From: Phytohabitans maris
Lineage (GTDB): Bacteria > Actinomycetota > Actinomycetes > Mycobacteriales > Micromonosporaceae
Assembly (NCBI RefSeq): GCF_031085175.1
Contig: NZ_JAVHUY010000015.1
Location: 1 to 64,000, forward strand
DNA length: 64,000 nt
Direction: 5' to 3'
A model generated the notes under the pieces. It was given only the letters and a program-made list of their open reading frames with translations. It was not told the DNA's origin and searched no databases. Made by a program: the position numbers and the translations under genes. Of this stretch, positions 1 to 8,391 are shown piece by piece. Every line of letters begins with the position of its first letter. Position 1 is the stretch's first letter.

Positions 1-1
1 G

Positions 2-343
2 GCTGCTCGGGCGGTGTTGCGGATCGGGTTGCGTAAGCGGGGGGAGTTGCCGGGGTTGCCGGGTGCGCCGATGTATCGGTTCCGGGAGCGGTCGACGCGG
101 GAGTATGTGGCTACGACGGGGGTGCCGGTGACGGCGGGTGGGGAGAACCGGTTCATGGACGTCGGGCTCGCGGCGGCGAATGCGCTTGGTGAGTTGGTCG
201 ATCATCTGGTGGCGTATCGGGGGCTGAGCCGGGAGCAGGCGTACGTGCTGGTGAGTGTGGCGGCGGATCTGCATATCTCGTCGGTCGTCAACATTCCGAA
301 CGTTCTGGTGTCCGCGGCGCTGCCGCTGGACGTCTTCGAGTGA
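2..343 (+). CDS. Acetamidase/formamidase family protein, C-terminal part (cut by window edge)
   Basis: The visible 113 codons read through from the window edge and match the C-terminal end of the acetamidase/formamidase (FmdA/AmdA) family, which hydrolyses short amides to ammonia and an acid. The recognisable part is the stretch SREQAYVLVSVAADL followed by a valine-rich tail ending in LPLDVFE, typical of the family terminus. The catalytic part lies upstream, outside the window, so substrate cannot be judged. Its TGA overlaps a GTG at 340, and the next gene follows directly, so it is probably the upstream member of the amide-catabolism operon running to 4027. Confidence 0.8.
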   Translation, partial: AARAVLRIGLRKRGELPGLPGAPMYRFRERSTREYVATTGVPVTAGGENRFMDVGLAAANALGELVDHLVAYRGLSREQAYVLVSVAADLHISSVVNIPNVLVSAALPLDVFE

Positions 344-360
344 TCCCGGGGGAGCCGCAC

Positions 361-1101
361 TTGTTCATGGCACAGATGTCCGCGACGGCGATCGAGGCCG
401 CGGTGGCCGGCGGCGCCCAGACCGCGGTGGTGGTGGCCGGCTCGGTCGAGCAGCACGGACCGCACCTGCCCTGCGACACCGACACCGTCTACGGCACCGA
501 GCTGGCCCGCCGGCTGGCCACCCGGCTCGGCTCGGCGCTGGTCGCCCCGCTGATCGTGCCCGGCTGCTCGGACCACCACCTGGGCTTTGGCGGCACGTTC
601 ACGATCGGCCCGGAGCTGCTCGTCGCGCAGGCCGAGGCACACCTGCGCAGCCTGGGCCGGATGGGCTTCGCCACGGTGGTGCTCACCTCGTCGCACGGCG
701 GAAACTTCGGGCCGCTCTACGAGGCCCTGCCCCACCTGCGCGCGGTCGCCGCCGAGTACGGCATGCGCCTGGTCGACGTGCTCAGCCTCGCCGACTTCGT
801 CGCCGCGCTGCGCAAGGTGCCCGCCGAACGCGGCCTGGACCAAGGGATCCCGGCCGTGCAGGCGGACCTGATCGAGACCTCCATCATGCTGTACCTGCGG
901 CCCGACCTGGTCCGGATGGACCTCGCCGAGGCCGGGCACATGAGGCCCTTCGACATCGACGAGCTGTTCGCCTCCGGGCTGAAGCCGCTCACCGCCAACG
1001 GCATCCTCGGCGACCCCCGCGGCGCCACCGCCGAGCTGGGCGAGGCGATCGTCGCCGCGCTGGAGGAGTACCTGGTCGCCGCTGTTGGGGAGAAGATGTG
1101 A
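361..1101 (+). CDS. Creatininase-family amidohydrolase
   Basis: Creatininase-superfamily metal-dependent amidohydrolase, about 246 residues, likely cytosolic. The N-terminal motif VEQHGPHLPCDTDT supplies the Glu, His and Asp metal ligands of the family, and SSHGGNFG supplies the second metal-binding loop. The family includes creatininase, mycofactocin MftE and formamide hydrolases of riboflavin/F420 pathways, so the substrate is not fixed by sequence. Three in-frame starts are possible: GTG 340 overlapping the previous stop, TTG 361 and ATG 367. A GGGGGAG at 348-354 sits 6 bases before TTG 361, so I chose that. The stop overlaps the start of the next gene by a few bases, indicating translational coupling. 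Confidence 0.8.
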   Translation: MFMAQMSATAIEAAVAGGAQTAVVVAGSVEQHGPHLPCDTDTVYGTELARRLATRLGSALVAPLIVPGCSDHHLGFGGTFTIGPELLVAQAEAHLRSLGRMGFATVVLTSSHGGNFGPLYEALPHLRAVAAEYGMRLVDVLSLADFVAALRKVPAERGLDQGIPAVQADLIETSIMLYLRPDLVRMDLAEAGHMRPFDIDELFASGLKPLTANGILGDPRGATAELGEAIVAALEEYLVAAVGEKM

Positions 1102-2333
1102 AGCCAGGCGTGGAGATCCTGTTCGGCCAGCTGAGCGTGCAGGCCGGCGACACCGTCACCATCGTCACCGACGAGCGCATCGACCCGCGGGTCGGCGAGA
1201 TGCTGTTCGCGCAGGCGCTCGCGCTCGGCGCGGACGCCGACCTGAGCCGGGTCCGGGCCCGGCACACCAACGGCGAGAACTTCGCCGCGCCGGTCGTCGC
1301 CGCGATCCGCGCCTCGGACATCGCCATCCTCGCCACCAGCTGGTCGGCCAGCCACTCCGCCGGGGTCATCGCGGCCACCGAGGCGGGCGTACGGGTGCTC
1401 TCCATGCCCGGGGTGAACTACGAGATGTTCGGCGCTGGCGCGATGACCGCCGACTACGGCGAGGTCGAGCGGCTGACCGTCCGATGGGGAGAGTTGTTCG
1501 CCCGGGGGCGGCAGGTCCGGGTCACCACCAAGGCCGGCACCGACCTGGTCGCCGACCTCGGCGGCCCGCGCCGGTCACCGTTTCTGGACACCGGGATGAT
1601 GAGCGTCGCGGGCGGCCTGGGCAACATGCCGGCCGGCGAGGTGGCGTTCGCCCCGATCGAGGGGAGCTGCTCCGGCCGGATCGTCGCCGACATCATGCTC
1701 TCCACCAGCGCCGGCAACCTCAGGGAACCGGTCGAGATAGAAATCGTGGACGGTGCGGTGAGCGCGGTCCGCGGCGGCCCGGCCGGCGAGCAGTTCGAGC
1801 ACGAGCTGGTCCGGCACGGGCCCTCCGCCCGGATGGTCGCCGAGATCGCGGTCGGCACCAACCCGGCCGCCCGCACCGTCGGCATCGTCATCGAGGACGA
1901 GAAGCAGCTCGGCACCGCGCACGTGGGTTTCGGCCACTCGGTCGGCATCGGCGGCGAAAACGCCAGCACCATCCACGCCGACGCCATCATGGCCGCCGCG
2001 ACGGTGAGCATCGACGGGGTCGACCTGCTCCGCGACGGCGAGGTGGTCGAGCAGGCCCTGCAGCGGGAGAGCCTGGACTCGTTCCACCCCGCCGGCGGCT
2101 CGTTCACCCTCGCCCGGCTGGCCACCCGGGAGATGTCCGGCCGGCTGGAGGTGGCCTGGGTCGACGCCAGCGGCGAGGCTCGGTGGGCCCAGGTCGGCGA
2201 CGACCACGCGGCGGCCGAGGCGTTGCTGGCGCTGCACACCGGGATGCTGAGCGCCGGCACCGGCACCCGCGACGCCCAGGTGCTGGGCCTGCTCGCCCAT
2301 TACGGCGTCGTCGCGCCAGCGGCACGGGCCTGA
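1098..2333 (+). CDS. M29-type aminopeptidase / NicX-like metalloenzyme
   Basis: A 411-residue protein of the thermophilic aminopeptidase T (M29) superfamily, which also contains 2,5-dihydroxypyridine 5,6-dioxygenase (NicX). The metal-site signature is visible in the C-terminal half: a Glu in AEIAVGTNP, Glu and His in EDEKQLGTAHVGFG, and the His-x-Asp of STIHADAIM. GTG 1098 starts inside the stop region of the creatininase gene and has GGGGAGAAG just upstream. Sequence alone does not separate peptidase from ring-opening dioxygenase. The neighbouring amidases and dehydrogenase favour small-molecule catabolism over peptide turnover, but that is inference. Confidence 0.75.
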   Translation: MKPGVEILFGQLSVQAGDTVTIVTDERIDPRVGEMLFAQALALGADADLSRVRARHTNGENFAAPVVAAIRASDIAILATSWSASHSAGVIAATEAGVRVLSMPGVNYEMFGAGAMTADYGEVERLTVRWGELFARGRQVRVTTKAGTDLVADLGGPRRSPFLDTGMMSVAGGLGNMPAGEVAFAPIEGSCSGRIVADIMLSTSAGNLREPVEIEIVDGAVSAVRGGPAGEQFEHELVRHGPSARMVAEIAVGTNPAARTVGIVIEDEKQLGTAHVGFGHSVGIGGENASTIHADAIMAAATVSIDGVDLLRDGEVVEQALQRESLDSFHPAGGSFTLARLATREMSGRLEVAWVDASGEARWAQVGDDHAAAEALLALHTGMLSAGTGTRDAQVLGLLAHYGVVAPAARA

Positions 2334-2336
2334 CCG

Positions 2337-3395
2337 ATGGACCTCACGGTCATCGGCGCGGGCAACGGCGCGCTGGCCGCCGCGGGCCACGCCGCGCTGA
2401 ACGGGCACCGGGTCCGCCTCTGGGACCGGTACCTCGACCCGGACAGCGCCCTTGTCCGCAGTGGACAGATCACATTGGCCGGTGCGGTCAGCGGCGTCGC
2501 CACCGTCGACGCCACCCGGCCCGCGCTCGGCGACGCCGTCGCCGGGGCCGACCTGGTCATGGTCGTCGTACCGGGCTTCGCCATCTCCTGGATCGCCGGC
2601 GCGCTGGCCCCGCACGTGCGGCCGGGCCAGTCGGTCCTGCTCCACCCCGGCGGCACCGGCGGCGCGCTGGAGGTCGCCCACATCTGGGGCGCCGCGGGAA
2701 CGGGCGTGGTGCTCGGCGCCACCGACACGCTCGCGTACGCCTGCCGCGTCGACCGCGACGGCACCGTCGGGGTGCACGCGCTGAAGAAGCACCTCATGGT
2801 GTCCGCTGTGGACAGTGCCCGAACGGCCGCGCTGACCGGCCTCGTCCGCCAGCTCTACCCGCAGGCCGCCGCCGAACCGTCCATCTTGGACGTCCTGTTC
2901 GCCAACCTCAACCCGGTGATCCACCCGCCGATCACGCTGCTCAACGCCGGGCGCATCGAGGCCGGGCAGCACTTCCGGTTCTACGGCGACGGTGTCGGGC
3001 CCGGCGTGGCCGCCCTGATCCGGGCGCTGGACGCCGAACGGGTCGCGGTCGCTCGCGCGTACGGCTGCTCGGCGCTGGACCTCGACGCCTGGATCGAGCG
3101 GGCGTACCAGGTCCGCGACCGCGACCTCGTGCGGCTCTTCGCCGTCCTGGACCGGGACGTCTACCACGGGCTGGCCAGCCCGTCGGCGATCGAGTCCCGG
3201 TACCTGACCGAAGACCTGCCGTTCGGGTTGGCCTGCACCGCCGAGTTCGCCGCGGTGGCCGGCGTACCGGTGCCGGTGACCGATGCGGTGCTGCGCGTGG
3301 GGCGTACGCTCTGCGCCACACCGCCCGGCCGCACGCTGGCCGACATGGGGCTGGCCGGGCTCACGGCGGGTGAGATCAGCGCGATGGCGGCCTGA
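2337..3395 (+). CDS. NAD/NADP octopine/nopaline dehydrogenase family protein
   Basis: A 352-residue oxidoreductase. The N-terminus is a Rossmann dinucleotide-binding site, GAGNGALAAAGHAALNGH, in the form used by octopine/nopaline dehydrogenases. A conserved LNPVIHPPITLLNAGRIE segment in the C-terminal domain carries the His and Asn typical of that family. Members reversibly join or split an amino acid and a 2-oxo acid through a secondary amine. ATG 2337 lies 3 bases after the preceding stop. The TGA overlaps the next ATG (TGATG), so it is part of the same operon. Substrate unknown. Confidence 0.8.
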   Translation: MDLTVIGAGNGALAAAGHAALNGHRVRLWDRYLDPDSALVRSGQITLAGAVSGVATVDATRPALGDAVAGADLVMVVVPGFAISWIAGALAPHVRPGQSVLLHPGGTGGALEVAHIWGAAGTGVVLGATDTLAYACRVDRDGTVGVHALKKHLMVSAVDSARTAALTGLVRQLYPQAAAEPSILDVLFANLNPVIHPPITLLNAGRIEAGQHFRFYGDGVGPGVAALIRALDAERVAVARAYGCSALDLDAWIERAYQVRDRDLVRLFAVLDRDVYHGLASPSAIESRYLTEDLPFGLACTAEFAAVAGVPVPVTDAVLRVGRTLCATPPGRTLADMGLAGLTAGEISAMAA

Positions 3396-4027
3396 TGCGC
3401 GGCGGATACCTGCCACCGGACGGCTTCGACCTGTCGGCCGCGGCCGTGCTCCTCGTCGACATGACCAACGACTTCGGCCACCCCGACGGCGCGTACGCCC
3501 GGCACGGCGCCTCCTGCGAACCGCTCACCGCGATCGTGCCCGCGGTCGCCCGCCTGACCACCGCGGCGCAGACCGCCGGCCGCCCGGTGGTGCTCTGCTC
3601 CCAGTACGTGCTGACCGGCGCCGACGGCCGCGCGGTGGCCGCCGCCGGGCTGGTCGCGGCCCGACCCTGGCTGCTGGAGGAGGGCCTGCGCCGGGACACC
3701 TGGGGCACCCGCCAACTCGCCGACCTGCCACCGGCGGACTTCGTGGTCGACAAGCCGCGCGCGTCCGGCTTCTTCGCCACCCCGCTCGACCTGCTGCTGC
3801 GCGACCTCGGTGTCAACACGGTGGTGGTGGTCGGCGGCTTCACCAACCAGTGCGTCGCCGCCACCGTCCGCGACGCGTGGGCGCTGGACTACACCGTGGT
3901 CCTCCCGCCGGACGGCTCGGCCTGCTTCGACCCGGCACTGCACGACGCGACCCTGGAGTCGCTGCGGCCGTTGACCGCCCAACCAACCGTGGCCACCCTC
4001 GTCGAAGCCTGGTCCACGCCGCGCTGA
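3395..4027 (+). CDS. Isochorismatase-family cysteine hydrolase
   Basis: A 210-residue cysteine hydrolase of the isochorismatase fold. The catalytic triad is visible: Asp in LLVDMTNDFG, Lys in VVDKPRASGFF and Cys in GGFTNQCVAATVRDA. The family includes nicotinamidase, N-carbamoylsarcosine amidase, maleamate amidohydrolase (NicF), ureidoacrylate and biuret hydrolases. Next to a creatininase-like and an M29/NicX-like enzyme, an amidase releasing ammonia from a ring-opened or carbamoyl intermediate is the likeliest role, though the substrate cannot be read. The start overlaps the upstream stop; it is the last gene of the operon. Confidence 0.85.
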   Translation: MRGGYLPPDGFDLSAAAVLLVDMTNDFGHPDGAYARHGASCEPLTAIVPAVARLTTAAQTAGRPVVLCSQYVLTGADGRAVAAAGLVAARPWLLEEGLRRDTWGTRQLADLPPADFVVDKPRASGFFATPLDLLLRDLGVNTVVVVGGFTNQCVAATVRDAWALDYTVVLPPDGSACFDPALHDATLESLRPLTAQPTVATLVEAWSTPR

Positions 4028-4028
4028 A

Positions 4029-4043
4029 GCCCGGTGGCCGGGC
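4029..4043. terminator. Short GC-rich hairpin between convergent genes
   Basis: A perfect 6-bp stem GCCCGG/CCGGGC with a 3-base loop directly follows the isochorismatase-like stop and lies before the stop of the convergent SDR gene. No T-run follows, as is common in high-GC actinomycetes. It could serve either strand. Confidence 0.4.
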
Positions 4044-4063
4044 GGCGGGCTGAGCGCCGGGCG

Positions 4064-4861
4064 CTACCTCACGAGGTCCCGCATCTTCCGGGCGATCAGC
4101 GGGATCGCCCGTGCGGGCATGAGGCGGGAGAGGCGGTCGAGCATGCGGGCGTCCTTGCCGATCGTGACCCGCGGCGCCCCGGTGGCGACGGCGTCGACGA
4201 TCCGCCGGGCGGCCTCCGCGGCGGAGGTGAGCTTGGCGGAGGCCTGGCTCGTCGCGCCGCCCGGCGCCCCGATCCCGGAGTTGCCCAGGATGTTCGTGGC
4301 GATGCCGCCGGGGAAGACGACGGTCACCTTGAGCGGGCCGTCCTGGTGCTCGGCGATGAGCCCTTCGGTGAAGAGCTTCACCGCCGCCTTGCTCGCGCCG
4401 TAGGCGCCCTGGCCCGGAAACGGGACCAGCGAACCCATCGACGCGACGTTGACCAGCGCCGCCGCCGGCCGCGCCACGAGCAGCGGCAGGAACGCCTTCG
4501 TGGTGTTGACCGTGCCCCAGAAGTTGACCGCCAGGACCCGTTCGATGTCGTCGAAGCCCAGGTCGGCGATGGGCTTGAAGGCGTGCACGATGCCGGCGAC
4601 GTTGACCAGCCCGTCGACCCGGCCGTGGGTGGCGGTGACCGCCGTGGGCAGCGCCAGGACCGCTTCCCGGTCGGTGATGTCGACCGGGATGGCGGTCAGC
4701 CGGTCGCCCGCGCGGGCCAGAGCGGCCGTCCGCTCCAGGCCGGCCTCGCTGAGGTCGACCGCGGCGACCCGGGCGCCGCGGGCCAGCAGCGCCAGGGCGA
4801 CCTCGCGGCCGATCCCGTTGCCGCCGCCGGTGACGACGAAGACGTTGTCCCTGATCTCCAC
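4064..4861 (-). CDS. SDR-family NAD(P)-dependent oxidoreductase
   Basis: A 265-residue classical short-chain dehydrogenase/reductase. It shows the cofactor motif TGGGNGIGREVA near the N-terminus, Asp at the end of beta-2 (AAVDLSEAG) suggesting NAD(H) preference, NVAG, the catalytic Ser in NVASMGS and YGASKAAVK (YxxxK). GTG 4861 has AAGGGGA about 6 bases upstream. It lies 9 bases downstream of the KstD-like gene and is likely co-transcribed with it under the divergent TetR regulator. A hydroxysteroid or alicyclic alcohol/ketone substrate is plausible from its partner, but is inference. Confidence 0.85.
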   Translation of the reverse strand: MEIRDNVFVVTGGGNGIGREVALALLARGARVAAVDLSEAGLERTAALARAGDRLTAIPVDITDREAVLALPTAVTATHGRVDGLVNVAGIVHAFKPIADLGFDDIERVLAVNFWGTVNTTKAFLPLLVARPAAALVNVASMGSLVPFPGQGAYGASKAAVKLFTEGLIAEHQDGPLKVTVVFPGGIATNILGNSGIGAPGGATSQASAKLTSAAEAARRIVDAVATGAPRVTIGKDARMLDRLSRLMPARAIPLIARKMRDLVR

Positions 4862-4870
4862 GGGGTCCCC

Positions 4871-6502
4871 TTACCGGCGGCGCGCCATGTGACGCGCGGC
4901 GCGGAGCCCGAACACGACCGCCGGGCCGATCGTCGAGCCGGGACCGGGGTAGGTCCGGCCCATCACCGAGGCGGAGTTGTTGCCGGCCGAGTAGAGCCCC
5001 TCGATCACCGATCCGTCTTCGCGCAGCGCCCGCCCGTCGGCGTCGGTGAGCACACCGCCCTTGGTACCGAGGTCGCCGATGACGACCTTGACCGCGGTGA
5101 ACGGTCCGTGCTCCAGCGGGCCGAGGTTGGGGTTGGGGTGGACCAGCGGGTCGCTGTAGTAGCGGTCGTACGCCGAGTTGCCGCGGCCGAAGTCACCGTC
5201 GACGCCGGCGCGGGCGAAGCGGTTGAACCGCTGCACGGTCGCGGTCAGCCGGGCCGGGTCGACGTCGATCAGCTTCGCCAGGTCCTGCAGCGTACCGGCC
5301 CTGAACAGCACGCCCTCGCGCCGCATCGCCTTCACCGCCCGGGGATCCATGGCGTAGCTGCGCAGGTACCGGCGGGCGTGCCGGCGGTCGGCGACCATCC
5401 AATAGGGACCGACCTTGTCGTGCGCGAGCATGTGGTGGCCGAGGTCGACGTACGACTCCGACTCGTTGGCGAACCGGTCGCCCTGGGCATCCACGATGAT
5501 CGAGTACGGGAACGACCGCTCGCCGACGATGAACGACGGCTCGGACGCGCTCGTGGCCGCGACGGACGCGCCCCACCACGCGTCGTCCAGCAGCTCGGCG
5601 GCCGCGCCGTGGGACATGGCGATGTCGATCGGCTTGCCGAGGTTGCCCGGCGCGCCGGACGGGGAGCCGTCGATGCCGTGGTACTTGCGCCGCCACTGGC
5701 GGTTGTAGTCGAAGCCGCCGGCCGCGAGCATCACGCCGCGGTTCGCGCCGATCGTCAGCTGCCTGCCGCCGCGCGTGACGCGTACGCCGACCACCCGGCC
5801 GTCCGCGACCACCAGATCCTCCAGCGGCGACTCCAGCCACAGGTCGGCCTTGTGCCGGATCACCACGACATTCAGGAACGAGGCGGTCAGGCCGGCGCCG
5901 ATGCCGGCGAGCTTCGCGCCCCGGGCCAGGCCGCCGGCGGCGCGGAAGACCAGGCGGGCACCCCGCCGGAAGCCGCTCGGCGTCGACCACGCCCGGCCCA
6001 GCAGCCACACGTCGCCGGTGAGGATCGGCATCGCCGAGGGAGCCTGCGACGACCGCCACCACGCGCCGATCTTGCGCAGGTCGAACGGCTTGTGCTCGAT
6101 GCTGCGGCCGATCTTGCCGCCCGGCCGCTCGGGGTAGTAGTCGGCGTACTCCGGGGCGCGCAGGAACTCCATGCCGTACTTCTGGGCGGTCTCGACGAAG
6201 TCGGCGACGCCGTCGACGAACGCCTCCTTCCGCTCCCGGCTGGTCGAACGCCCCTCGTCGCCGACGGTGGCCTCCAGGTAGGTCAGCGCCTCGGCCCGGG
6301 AGTCTCCGACGCCGTCGCGGCGCATCAGCGGGTTGTTCGGCAGCCACATGCCGCCGCCGGACTTCGCGCTGTTGCCGCCCCACTTCGCCGTGCTCTCCAA
6401 CATCACAACCGACAGGCCCTCGTCGATGGCGCCCAGCGCGGTGGCGAAACCGGCCGCACCGGTGCCCACGACGACGACGTCATAGGTCTTGTCGAAGGTC
6501 AT
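4871..6502 (-). CDS. FAD-dependent 3-ketosteroid dehydrogenase-like oxidoreductase
   Basis: A 543-residue flavoprotein of the fumarate-reductase/3-ketosteroid delta1-dehydrogenase (KstD) group. It has the N-terminal FAD site VVVGTGAAGFATALGA, then a FAD-contact segment GGNSAKSGGGMWLPNN, and the C-terminal GLYSAGNNSASVMGRTYPG region with YPGPGSTIGP. In KstD enzymes the Tyr and Gly of that last motif contact the substrate, and both are kept. ATG 6502 is preceded by an excellent GGAAGGAGGT. KstD introduces a double bond in ring A of 3-ketosteroids, but relatives act on other cyclic ketones. The gene faces a TetR regulator across a perfect palindrome and is followed by an SDR. Confidence 0.8.
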   Translation of the reverse strand: MTFDKTYDVVVVGTGAAGFATALGAIDEGLSVVMLESTAKWGGNSAKSGGGMWLPNNPLMRRDGVGDSRAEALTYLEATVGDEGRSTSRERKEAFVDGVADFVETAQKYGMEFLRAPEYADYYPERPGGKIGRSIEHKPFDLRKIGAWWRSSQAPSAMPILTGDVWLLGRAWSTPSGFRRGARLVFRAAGGLARGAKLAGIGAGLTASFLNVVVIRHKADLWLESPLEDLVVADGRVVGVRVTRGGRQLTIGANRGVMLAAGGFDYNRQWRRKYHGIDGSPSGAPGNLGKPIDIAMSHGAAAELLDDAWWGASVAATSASEPSFIVGERSFPYSIIVDAQGDRFANESESYVDLGHHMLAHDKVGPYWMVADRRHARRYLRSYAMDPRAVKAMRREGVLFRAGTLQDLAKLIDVDPARLTATVQRFNRFARAGVDGDFGRGNSAYDRYYSDPLVHPNPNLGPLEHGPFTAVKVVIGDLGTKGGVLTDADGRALREDGSVIEGLYSAGNNSASVMGRTYPGPGSTIGPAVVFGLRAARHMARRR

Positions 6503-6517
6503 CGGGAACCTCCTTCC

Positions 6518-6539
6518 AACCGGACAATATTGTCCGGTT
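6518..6539. promoter_or_regulatory. Perfect 22-bp palindromic operator between KstD-like and TetR genes
   Basis: A perfect 22-bp inverted repeat with half-site AACCGGACAAT sits 15 bases upstream of the KstD-like start and 12 bases upstream of the TetR start. The AT-rich centre and position over both divergent promoters are typical of a TetR-family autoregulatory operator. It probably represses both transcription units until a ligand binds. Confidence 0.85.
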
Positions 6540-6551
6540 ACACTCCCCAGT

Positions 6552-7115
6552 GTGCCCGGCAACCCACGCAAGGTCAACCGCGGCCCGGCCGCGTCGGCCG
6601 ACAACCGCCGCGCGATCCTGGCCGCCGCCCGCAAGGTCTTCGCCGAGCGCGGCTACCACGCGCCCCTGTCCGCCGTGGCGAAGGAGGCCGGCGTCGGCCA
6701 GGGGGTCCTCTACCGGCATTTCCCGACCCGGCTCGAGCTCGCCTTCGCGGTCTTCGACGAAGACTGGACGGAGTACGAGGCGCTCTCGGCCAGCCCGGAT
6801 CCGGGCGCCTTCGGGCGCCTCTGGGCACTCATCGTCGACAAGACCATCGACGAGGCGGCGTTCGTGGAGATGGTCGTCGACGCCCGGCGCAACGCCACCG
6901 GGTACGACGGGGCGGAGCGCATGCGGGCGCTGCTCGGGCCGCCGCTGGCCCGGGCGCAGCAGGCGGGCCTGGTCGACCGCCGGCTCACGGTGGACGACGT
7001 CATGCTCGCCCAGCGCATGGCGTTCGGCATCGTCGTCACCGCGACCGACGGGACCGACCTGCGCCGCCAGGTGCGGCACGCGCTCGCCGTCGCCGGGCTG
7101 CTGCCGCCGGGCTGA
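6552..7115 (+). CDS. TetR/AcrR-family transcriptional repressor
   Basis: A 187-residue TetR-family regulator. The N-terminal helix-turn-helix is clear (RRAILAAARKVFAERGY, then AVAKEAGVGQGVLYRHFPTR), followed by a divergent ligand-binding domain. GTG 6552 is chosen because it begins just before the conserved HTH and just after the 22-bp palindrome; a start farther upstream would place the operator inside the coding region. Known family behaviour and the palindrome suggest it represses itself and the divergent KstD-like/SDR operon, with a steroid-like or cyclic substrate as possible inducer. Confidence 0.88.
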   Translation: MPGNPRKVNRGPAASADNRRAILAAARKVFAERGYHAPLSAVAKEAGVGQGVLYRHFPTRLELAFAVFDEDWTEYEALSASPDPGAFGRLWALIVDKTIDEAAFVEMVVDARRNATGYDGAERMRALLGPPLARAQQAGLVDRRLTVDDVMLAQRMAFGIVVTATDGTDLRRQVRHALAVAGLLPPG

Positions 7116-7142
7116 CCCGGCGAGGTCAACCCGCCCGGCGCG

Positions 7143-8381
7143 TCACCCGCGGGCGGCCAGGCGTCCGGCCAGGTGCGCGATCACCTCGCGGGCGTCGTCC
7201 TCGATGCCGTGGATGAACGTCGACCGGCGCCGCCGCAGCACGGGCAGCCCGAGGGCGTAGAGCCCGGGGCTGTCGACCGCGCCGCCGTCGTGGCGCAGGT
7301 GCCCCTTCGCGTCGACCACGGGCACGTCGAGCCACCGGTAGTCGGGGCGGAAGCCGGTCGCCCACACGATCGCGCGGATCTCGCCGCTCGCCAGGTCGAG
7401 CCGCAGCCGCGTCGAGTCGGGGACGCGGGTGGGCGCGAAACGCTCGGGCGGGTCGACCTCGGCGTCGCGCCCTTGCTCTTTGGCCCACTCGTCGAACGTG
7501 CCCAGCAGGCGGTCCATCTTGAGGTCGGCGAGCGAGAAGACGTTGCGCAGGCCGCCGGAGAAGAGGGCGCTGCCGTCCCGTACGGCCGCCCACCGGCCGA
7601 CCAGTTCGACACCGGACGCGGTGAGCGCGTTGAGGTCGAGGGTGCTCCGCTCGGGCGTACCGACCAGCTGCGGCGAGGGCAGGCGCCGGGCCCGGGTGAG
7701 GTCGTCCACCTCGTCGTACCGCTGGTCCCACACCCCGGACGCGTCCATCCACCACAGGACGTCCCGGCCGCGGTAGGTGCGTGGCAGCCGCACGTGCTCG
7801 CCCACCGAGAGCAGCACCCGCCGCCCCGACCGCCGCAGTTCGGACGCGAGCTGTACGCCGGTCGCCGATGCCCCCACGACCAGGACGCCGCCGTCGGGGA
7901 GCTTGCCCGGGCTGTGGTAGTCGAACGGGGTCAGCTGCTCGACGGAGGCCGGCACCGCCTGGCTGATCGGCGGTACGGCCGGCAGGTTGCAGGCGCCGCT
8001 GGCGACGACCACCGTCCGGCAGCGGATCTCGCCGCGGCTCGTCGTCACGTGGTAGCCGCCGTCGACGGCGCGTACCGACGTGACGTTCGTGCCGGTCCGG
8101 ACGGGCGCGCGCGAGACGGCGGCGAAGCGGTCGATCAGCTCGACCACCTCGCCGGCCGTCATGTACCCGTCCGGGTCCGGGCCGCTGTACCGGTGGCCGG
8201 GCAGCCGGCTCTGCCAGTTGGGCGTGAGCAGCCGCAGTGACTCCCAGCGCTCCCGGCGCCAGGAGTTCGCCACCTCGCCACGCTCCAGGACGACGTGGTC
8301 GATCGACCGTTCGGTGAGGAAGTGGCTGGCGGCCAGGCCCGCGTGGCCGGCCCCGACGACGACCGTGGTGGTGTGCTCGAT
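7143..8381 (-). CDS. Flavin-containing monooxygenase-like protein with non-canonical start
   Basis: FAD/NAD(P)H-dependent oxidoreductase of the flavin-monooxygenase/CzcO-like group, about 412 residues. The FAD site VVVGAGHAGLAAS is at residues 8-20 and the NADPH site VLVVGASATGVQLASEL is mid-protein, with ATGFRPDYRWLDV near the C-terminus. The Rossmann strand is encoded upstream of the first ATG/GTG/TTG (GTG 8273), so starting there would delete the FAD site. The frame stays open to 8381, where an ATC follows GAGGAG by 6 bases; I place the start there tentatively. It lies 10 bases after the OsmC stop and is probably its operon partner. Substrate unknown. Confidence 0.75.
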   Translation of the reverse strand: MEHTTTVVVGAGHAGLAASHFLTERSIDHVVLERGEVANSWRRERWESLRLLTPNWQSRLPGHRYSGPDPDGYMTAGEVVELIDRFAAVSRAPVRTGTNVTSVRAVDGGYHVTTSRGEIRCRTVVVASGACNLPAVPPISQAVPASVEQLTPFDYHSPGKLPDGGVLVVGASATGVQLASELRRSGRRVLLSVGEHVRLPRTYRGRDVLWWMDASGVWDQRYDEVDDLTRARRLPSPQLVGTPERSTLDLNALTASGVELVGRWAAVRDGSALFSGGLRNVFSLADLKMDRLLGTFDEWAKEQGRDAEVDPPERFAPTRVPDSTRLRLDLASGEIRAIVWATGFRPDYRWLDVPVVDAKGHLRHDGGAVDSPGLYALGLPVLRRRRSTFIHGIEDDAREVIAHLAGRLAARG

Positions 8382-8391
8382 GACGGTCTCC

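Noticed and set aside
4034-7216. A 1,060-codon plus-strand frame across the SDR, KstD-like and TetR genes
   Set aside because: Low-complexity Arg/Gly/Pro/Val translation with no motif; the opposite-strand and shifted frames hold clear SDR, KstD and TetR motifs.
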